Positions 58,090-64,000 of a stretch of 64,000 nt of DNA are shown here, in pieces; the stretch's first letter is position 1; every line of letters begins with the position of its first letter. A model generated the notes under the pieces. It was not told the origin of the DNA and did no database searches. It saw nothing but the letters and a program-made list of their open reading frames with translations. The position numbers and the translations under genes are program-made. This DNA is from Emydura subglobosa (taxonomy: Eukaryota; Chordata; Testudines; Chelidae), in NCBI GenBank assembly GCA_007922225.1, contig ML679958.1, forward strand, positions 53,338,838 through 53,402,837, given 5' to 3'.

Positions 58090-58400
58090 AGCTCTTCATC
58101 CTTTTGTTTCTATTAGAAAGGAAGCTACTGTACTCTGGGGCTCATATCTATGGCAAGTCCTATAGAATTTAATAGGGGTGAAACCAACAGAGTTTTTAGA
58201 AATGTAATAGGTGTCTATAGAAATTATCTGTAAAAGCTATAGAATTTAATAGGAAAAGATACCCTTTCTATGTTTTTTTTAATCATCCCAAATATGTCAT
58301 TCTGTATTAAATTCTTTAAGGTATTTCATAAAAGGTATAGAAAGGAGATAATTCCCTATTACATTGTAGAGGACTTTTTAATAAAGCTAGACTCAGTATA
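58090..58400. repeat. CTATAGAATTTAATAGG-containing repeat
   Basis: 'ctatagaatttaataggg' (58,161) recurs as 'ctatagaatttaataggaaa' (58,230), and an inverted 'ctgtattaaattctttaa' follows at about 58,301. I have seen this motif as part of a common sauropsid repeat; the class is not known. Confidence 0.5.
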
Positions 58401-58510
58401 TATATCCACCATGGATTGTTTTATTGAGTCTATAATTCTCAGTGCTGCTGCATGTGCTGTAGTAATGTTATAAGCACTGGGGATATATCTGCTTCTCTTA
58501 TTGTTTAGGA

Positions 58511-58614
58511 CAGAGTTTCTCAACCTTTTTGATACCAGGGACAAGCTTGCTGCCTTTCTAAACTGTGTCAGGGAGATCTCACTGAGTCCACAGACCGGTC
58601 ATTGAGAAACACTG
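58511..58614. mobile_element. hAT-like MITE
   Basis: The ends are CAGAGTTTCTCAACC and, in complement, CAGTGTTTCTCAATG (12 of 15 match). Flanks 'gtttagga' and 'gttagggt' are a possible 8-bp duplication with changes. CAG...CTG ends and ~100 bp length fit non-autonomous hAT elements. Confidence 0.6.
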
Positions 58615-59285
58615 GTTAGGGTAGGTTGCCATGGCCACATGCAATGTTTTTAGATTTTAGACCAGCTGTCCCATGAGGTGTTTTTTACAGCCTTTAGTCA
58701 ATAGAACAGACTAAGCAGAAACTTATATAGCAATCACCATTTTCGAAAGGCTACCAAGCCACACTACATAAGAGACTGTGGTATTTTCTAGGAATAGAGA
58801 TATAGATAATGACAACCATTGTACTATACTTTGGAACCTGGTTGCTACTTATTCTTTTTCTCTCTTTTTAAATAGGCTAGGAATGTTCTTTAGCTCTTGC
58901 CCTCTGTCATTTCTTTTCTCTCTACTACAAAACAAGAAAGAGTATATTAAAAACAGCAAAAACTACTACTACCCAGAACAATAGCCCACTATCCAATAAG
59001 ATCCTGCTATCTATAAAAAGTGGTACAGTATAACCACTATCTATAGCAGTAGCCCATCTTATCTTCCTACATACTCTTAGGACTAAACAAAGACTATTCA
59101 GAAATATCTCCACACACTCTAAGAAAAACAACAACAACATCAACTAACTACTTTAGGTAAAATAGACAAAAACTATAAGCAAAATTTGTTTTTAAAAAAA
59201 TGTGTAGCAAAATCAAATTTAGGAATATGCCCAAATTCACCACTTTATTTGTGATATTTCTTGCATACCCCTGTAGTTTCAGTTT
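58615..59285. other. Non-coding AT-rich stretch
   Basis: No gene; frames at 58,778-59,143 have no known domain. Confidence 0.45.
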
Positions 59286-59289
59286 AATT

Positions 59290-59330
59290 ATGGTACTTTA
59301 TTGGATACAGGACAGATGGGTTATATTACC
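59290..59330. repeat. Duplicated segment, copy 1, left part
   Basis: 'ttggatacaggacagatggg' followed by 'ttatattacc' aligns with 60,770-60,805. The solo LTR begins directly after it. Confidence 0.6.
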
Positions 59331-59382
59331 TGTGGAAGAAAACACAGTCTTCCCTTCTGTTTGGGTGGGGAAGGAAAAGACC

Positions 59383-59388
59383 TTTATT
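59383..59388 (-). terminator. Solo LTR polyadenylation signal
   Basis: AATAAA on the minus strand, ~52 bp before the LTR end. Confidence 0.65.
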
Positions 59389-59455
59389 AACAAGGTAATT
59401 ACCTGAGGCAATAGCTTCAGCTGAACTGCGCCTCCAATCTGCATTGTGTGCGGGT

Positions 59456-59462
59456 TTTTATA
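59456..59462 (-). promoter_or_regulatory. Solo LTR TATA box
   Basis: TATAAAA on the minus strand, ~70 bp before the AATAAA signal. Confidence 0.65.
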
Positions 59463-59818
59463 AAGACTTATTACAAAGTCATTGTTATACAGCAAAATGC
59501 ATTAAGCATGCGTAACACAAAGAAGAAGTAACAGTGAGTTGCACAAACAGCTGCACAAGGAACTTCCCGTATTTGGTTACATTCCTGTATTTGGTTACAA
59601 AAGAAGCCATGCGCATAGCTTATTGCTAAATTGGAAAAATACAACTTCAGTTAAGAAGGAAGAGACAGTCAGTAGTTTGCTATCTCATTCAGCTTCCAAG
59701 AAAACTTCATCCAGCCTAGCTGACCACTCTTATCGGTCAGCACATTTCCTAACGTCCTCTCAGCCTTCAGCTACATGGTCAAACTGTCTTTGTGACAAAC
59801 TTCATGTTTCCACATACC

Positions 59819-59970
59819 CCATCATACTTGCTTTTTTTTCATCATGTCCCTTCTCTTCTCCCACTTACAAGTAACAAGCCAAGAGTCAAGCAAAGAAAGA
59901 CTGATATCCATTTAATGAAGTAGTCAGCAAAGCTGAAACCTTAAAAGCCACAGTAGATATTATCCGATAT
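59819..59970. repeat. Duplicated segment, copy 1, right part
   Basis: 'catcatacttgctttttttt', 'cacttacaagtaacaagcca' and 'gtagtcagcaaagctga' align in order with 60,830-60,995. Confidence 0.7.
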
Positions 59971-60180
59971 TATCAACAGATATTATTCTTGAGGTATAAA
60001 TATTTTAAGCTATATGTACAAAGAATGATTTGTACTGGAAATAAGAAATACTTGAGAAATTTCAAAATATACCAAGTCAAGGGATAGTTAAAGAGAGCAC
60101 TTCTGAAAAATATTACATTTGTATTTTGATATAATCTTTTACCATTTCATTCTGTAATAGGTTGTTTTCTGGAAAGCACA

Positions 60181-60475
60181 GGGCTTGTCTACACTTACCT
60201 GGGAGGTTCGGTGGCAGTCAACTGGAGTTACGCAAACTATGCAAAAAACTTGCATAACTCCCGTTGACTTCTGTGCTTCTGTTCTGCGCTCCATCTTCAA
60301 TGTACTGTGCCGACAGGAACCGTGTTCCCATCGACGCAGCACTACGCCACTTGATGAGGTGGTCTTAATACGTCGATTTCTGGATTGACTGAGCGGGTCT
60401 TCACTGATCGCTCAGTCGATCCAGATAAGTTGATCTGCCGGCGGCGAATTTGCCACCATCAGTGTAGACATAGCC
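60181..60475. mobile_element. Harbinger-like MITE, 295 bp
   Basis: The left end is GGGCTTGTCTACACT and the right end, in complement, GGCTATGTCTACACT, the same as the left end of the full Harbinger at 26,098. ACA flanks both sides (60,178-60,180, 60,476-60,478). Inside there is a stem of 16 bp with one mismatch (60,380-60,395 against 60,409-60,424) and a weaker pair near 60,217 and 60,260. CpG is frequent. The open frames on both strands are mirror translations of the palindrome. Confidence 0.85.
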
Positions 60476-60479
60476 ACAG

Positions 60480-60764
60480 TCTCATGGCTGGATTCTGATA
60501 AGACACGGATATTGTTAGAGTAAGGAAAGAATGAACAACACCATGAGTCAGAGATGTCTCCATTGATTATGTGTACTTTTAAAGATGTAGAAATGAGAAA
60601 ATAGGTCCCTAAATATCTGATGACCTTAAGTCTTACTTAAAGGGGGATATTATTTTTAACTGATGAAACTGTGTCATTGAGGGATGGATGTTAAGGATAG
60701 AAAATTCTAACTTAGTATACAGGACTAGAAACAGAAGGTCACTGCCATTCAGATATACTTCATA
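60480..60764. other. Non-coding stretch between the duplicated segments
   Basis: Nothing recognised apart from weak similarity to sequence left of copy 1. Confidence 0.35.
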
Positions 60765-60765
60765 T

Positions 60766-60995
60766 ATTGGTTGGATCCAGGCATATGAGTTATATTAGCC
60801 TTCATACCATGCATTCCCATCATACTGTACCCAGGCAGATGGTGAATATTAACTATCACACTTTGCTTTTTTTCTGTCCTGCTGCTCCTTCTCCACCATG
60901 ACTTACAAGCATCTAGCCAAAAGGGAAGCAGCTTATTCTATTGAAAGTCTGAAAACCACTCCAGGGAGTAGTCGGCAAAGCTGATGTCTTAAAGG
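60766..60995. repeat. Duplicated segment, copy 2 (LTR-free)
   Basis: 'ttggatccaggcatatgagt' with 'tatatta', 'cccatcatact', 'actttgctttttttctg', 'gacttacaagca' and 'gtagtcggcaaagctga' follow in the order of copy 1. No LTR is present at the equivalent site. Confidence 0.7.
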
Positions 60996-60999
60996 CAAT

Positions 61000-63900
61000 G
61001 CTACCCAACTGTTTGATCAAAGGTTATGGACCTTGTAGCACCAAGTGTGTGATGTAATGGATCTGCCCAGAGTTGGCAGAAGTAATAAAGAGGGTATCTG
61101 TGTTTTTACACAAATCAGTTTCATGTATACTGTTGGCAACCACAAGGGTGGAGCAGTGGGGAGTGTATGCTTGAGCAACTACAGTGTTTTGGGAGGATCA
61201 GCACTGGTCCTGAGAGCCCAAGGCAACTGGACCTCTGAGTCGCATTTCTTAAAAGTAGTACCAGACACAGAGTCTCCTCAGAAAGTGTGTCAAAGAGGCC
61301 AGACACAGAAACTGTGACTGGAGCCTGCATAAATCCAGCGGAGCTTAGAAACACACTGTTCCAGTGCATGGTTCCAAACATAGATGCTTGGTTGGTGTTG
61401 ACAAAGGCATCTCAGCTAGGACTGTGATACCTAATTTCAATTCATTCCCTCATTTATACTCATGAATTTACATCCATTGATTCCATTGGTGGCAAAGACC
61501 CAGTCCAGTAAATGACTTAATCATACACTTAACTCCATGCACACACATTCAGTGGAACTGTTCACATGCTGAAATGCTTGGATAAGAAATTTTCTGGCTT
61601 GGGAAAGGGAGAATATGACTCACATGTTTCCTTCAACCTCTGCAAAATTGGTTTGTCCTCAATTTACTGATACAATTAAATTTATCCACAAAGAGGTACT
61701 TTGAATTTAATCTAGTTTTACTGCCCTTCTCATCTTGAGTTAAGAGAATAACATTGAAAGTAATTATCAATTGATCATGAAATCAAAACTGGATCATTGT
61801 TATTGATTTATCCATTTGAATATGTGAAGTGCCGTTTACATTTAGTCAAGTTAGCAAATACCAGATGCACTATATCTTAACAACTATATTTTTCTGATAT
61901 AAAAGCTCATGGCTCATGGAATTATCTGAGTCTGTGAAAATCCAGCATAATATAAGTTTGAATCATTATTGATCTGAATTATCAGGGGCAGAATATACTC
62001 CAATTCAATAGTATTGATAATCTTGATGTATTTTTTCATTTCACAAGATTTTGTGATATTACATTTAGCTTTGAGGAAAATGTCACTTTTGAAAGCTATC
62101 ACTTTGGTTCTTCTTGCAATGTATTCCAACAGGAAATAGTATATGTCACAGATTTTAGAACTGTTTAATTTGTTTTAAACTTTTTTTCTGTACTAATGTA
62201 TAGTAGAGGTTCAGTAAATTTCAACACTTAATTCTAATTTAACTTCAGTGTTACTTCATTGACTTTACTGGAGTTACTATTGATTTCCACCAGTGTGAGA
62301 GGAGACTCAGAGACATTCTCTATCATATGTCTCCAACTGACGAAAATACCCTCTATACACATTTCAAGGAAGATCAATAGGACCCCTCACTAGGACTGTG
62401 AGGATATTGAGTAACTCAAATGAAGAACAGACTGTAGATTCCCAAAAAGCATAAACAATAGAATGCAGAGTTCCTTAACCAAGCATCATTGTTGGCTACA
62501 CCTACACAAGCTTTCATTATGGTCTTCAATATATAGTAGACTAGACAGGACTTAATCACAGTTTAAGGTTATTTACATATAAATTCATCCTTTACATGAG
62601 AATTTTTTCCTGATGTGGTTAAACATTTTTTAAAGCTCCAGGTATGGTTTAGCTACTAATCAAGAAAAGGCTCCTTTAAAGGCCCTAGAAAAATCTTCTT
62701 TCTTTTTCAGTTTAACATTTTGTCCTAGGGTATCCATAGTTCAAAATATTTCAGAAATATCCCAACTGATGCAAAATGTATAGCACTCTATTTTTAATAT
62801 TCTTTATCCCCAAGGTCTCTGGTAAGTAGCATGCCATGGGGCAAAGACAATATGTGCATCTAATGTTCTCAGATGGTAATAATTTGTTATCTCACTTTCC
62901 CAGGCTTTTTCAGTTTATACCTTCACCGCCTTGCAATAAACCTTTCCCTTATGAATTAATATCTGTATTATATGCTTAGAGAAGTATTTTCAAGACTTAT
63001 TGCAGAGTTCTGCAGTTTAGATAGTGTTGGGTCATTTTGTTGTGTTAGCTATGCTTATATGGCAATACTTTTTATTCTAACTGCATTCAGAGAATTGTTG
63101 TACATCATATTGACCTGTAGGACTGTCACTTATATTTGGCATTTTCTCATTTACCAGCTGGTGCTATGACACTTTTCCAAACTTTTAGAATAAAAGTACA
63201 GTGATTTGAATCACAGCAACTATTTCTGGGGAGGAAGATTCATATCAGTTGATTCCTTTGTTTGAGTTCTAAGATGAAAAAAGACAGCAGTCCAACCACC
63301 AACCTTTTCAATGCAATTTCAAACAACAGTCTTATTGATCTTCTGGTTGTAACACCTCCTACACAGCCCTAATCAACATTTTTCAGAGGCATCTCCATTG
63401 GCCTGATTATGGTAGCAATGGAGTGGTATACATCATGAGGATCATGTGAAAGTAACTTCCTTGAACACATAGAGCCAGGCCTTCAACTGGTGTAAATCAT
63501 CATAGCTACACTTATATAGCTGAGGATCTAGCTCATAGCATGGCACATATGTAAGCCTCAAGGGCTTTGAAACACCCTGATTGTAAAGAGTTCTTGATGC
63601 TCTTCCCCAAAGTGCATCTTTCTCACAAGATCAATATCAGTTCTAGAACTAGCTGCCATGGCTTTCACCTTTCTAGTTTTAATTGTTTTACCAATTTCCA
63701 ATTTGATTAAAATAAAAAATATAAAATGATAATACCAGGGACTTCTCCTTTTTCAAGAGGCTTCAACCTGACTTTTAAGTTTGCAACCAAAATTAATAGA
63801 CCATTGTAGGTGAAATTGTTGTGAATGCAAATGGTGGAAATCCTGAGCCATATAATTACCTGACTTGCTGTCATTAGCACCCACAATAAATTAAGTCTGC

Positions 63901-64000
63901 AATTGATTGTGGATGCTAAATCAGAGGCTGAAATCCAAAGTTTGGCCTCATGGGTGTGCACCACATAGAGAGCTTTACAATAAAAAGAAAAAGTAAAACC
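61000..64000. other. Non-coding end of window
   Basis: No gene is supported; frames at 61,045-61,381 and 62,972-63,169 have no known domain. MITE arms occur at about 61,488-61,590, 62,250-62,325 ('ggagttactattgatttcca') and 63,470-63,545 ('ggtgtaaatcatcatagcta'). The rest looks unique. Confidence 0.45.

Larger units (their letters stand above)
59331..59814 (-). mobile_element. Solo LTR (ERV-type), 484 bp
   Basis: On the plus strand the ends are TGTGGAA (59,331) and TTCCACA (59,814), a 7-bp perfect terminal inverted repeat. TACC flanks both sides (59,327-59,330 and 59,815-59,818). On the minus strand the order is U3, TATAAAA (complement of 59,456-59,462), AATAAA (complement of 59,383-59,388) and LTR end. 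U3 has an 18-bp duplication ('gtatttggttac' at 59,569 and 59,587). The 111-codon plus frame at 59,539-59,874 runs across the LTR edge and is spurious. The site lacking the LTR is seen at about 60,800. Confidence 0.88.

Noticed and set aside
59539..59874. 111-codon plus-strand protein
   Set aside because: It runs across the edge of the minus-strand solo LTR and its target duplication, and has no domain.

Overview
The window looks like nuclear DNA of a sauropsid vertebrate, most likely a turtle (inferred from repeat content, not from a gene). It is AT-rich and low in CpG. It carries CR1 LINE fragments with the usual 3' ends, MIR-type SINE relics, many old palindromic MITE remnants, endogenous-retrovirus-type and Ty3/Gypsy-type LTRs, and a PIF/Harbinger DNA transposon with related MITEs. 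I found no host protein-coding exon, no functional tRNA or rRNA gene and no CRISPR array. The region is best read as a gene desert or the interior of a very long intron. All protein-like signal is transposon-derived and broken.

Layout. 0-5 kb: a CR1 3' end (about 505-632), an LTR-like promoter/polyA region (about 3.0-3.95 kb), an LTR ending at 4760, and an AT-rich foldback. 5-14 kb: MIR relics, a TATA-bearing GC-rich repeat unit (about 7.87-8.41 kb), and unique AT-rich DNA. 14.3-15.4 kb: a foldback element with a 45-bp inverted repeat and opposed tRNA-like modules; a second member lies at 46.38-46.55 kb. 19.6-20.4 kb: two minus-strand CR1 pieces. 26,098-29,639: a 3.54-kb Harbinger element with terminal inverted repeats, a frameshifted DDE transposase (+) and a convergent, spliced partner gene (-). 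The partner has a frame-consistent splice junction but no visible Myb/SANT domain, and its intron holds a ~68-bp minisatellite. 31-32 kb: a GC-rich repeat that starts with a tRNA-like box. 35.4-36.66 kb: a CR1 reverse-transcriptase fragment. 40.2-41.5 kb: a second, longer copy of the TATA-bearing repeat family. 48,319-49,209: an ERV-type LTR with an ATGT target duplication. 49.86-50.43 kb: a minus-strand CR1. 50.87-51.14 kb: a Harbinger-like MITE. 56.3-58.04 kb: a Ty3/Gypsy element with deleted pol, whose gag is split by a different LTR. 59,331-59,814: a solo LTR (-) with a TACC target duplication. Its flanks recur without the LTR at about 60.77-61.0 kb, so an empty-site paralog is in the same window. 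60,181-60,475: a Harbinger-like MITE with an ACA duplication.

How the parts relate. The full Harbinger element encodes the two proteins this superfamily uses, and two smaller MITEs share its terminal sequence, so they were plausibly moved by the same machinery. The LTRs carry TATA boxes and polyadenylation signals at sensible spacings but no coding partners, except for the gag remnant of the Gypsy element. The points most worth following are the inward-facing tRNA-like foldback family, the Harbinger copy with a retained but DNA-binding-domain-less partner gene, the nested Gypsy insertion, and the LTR/empty-site pair.
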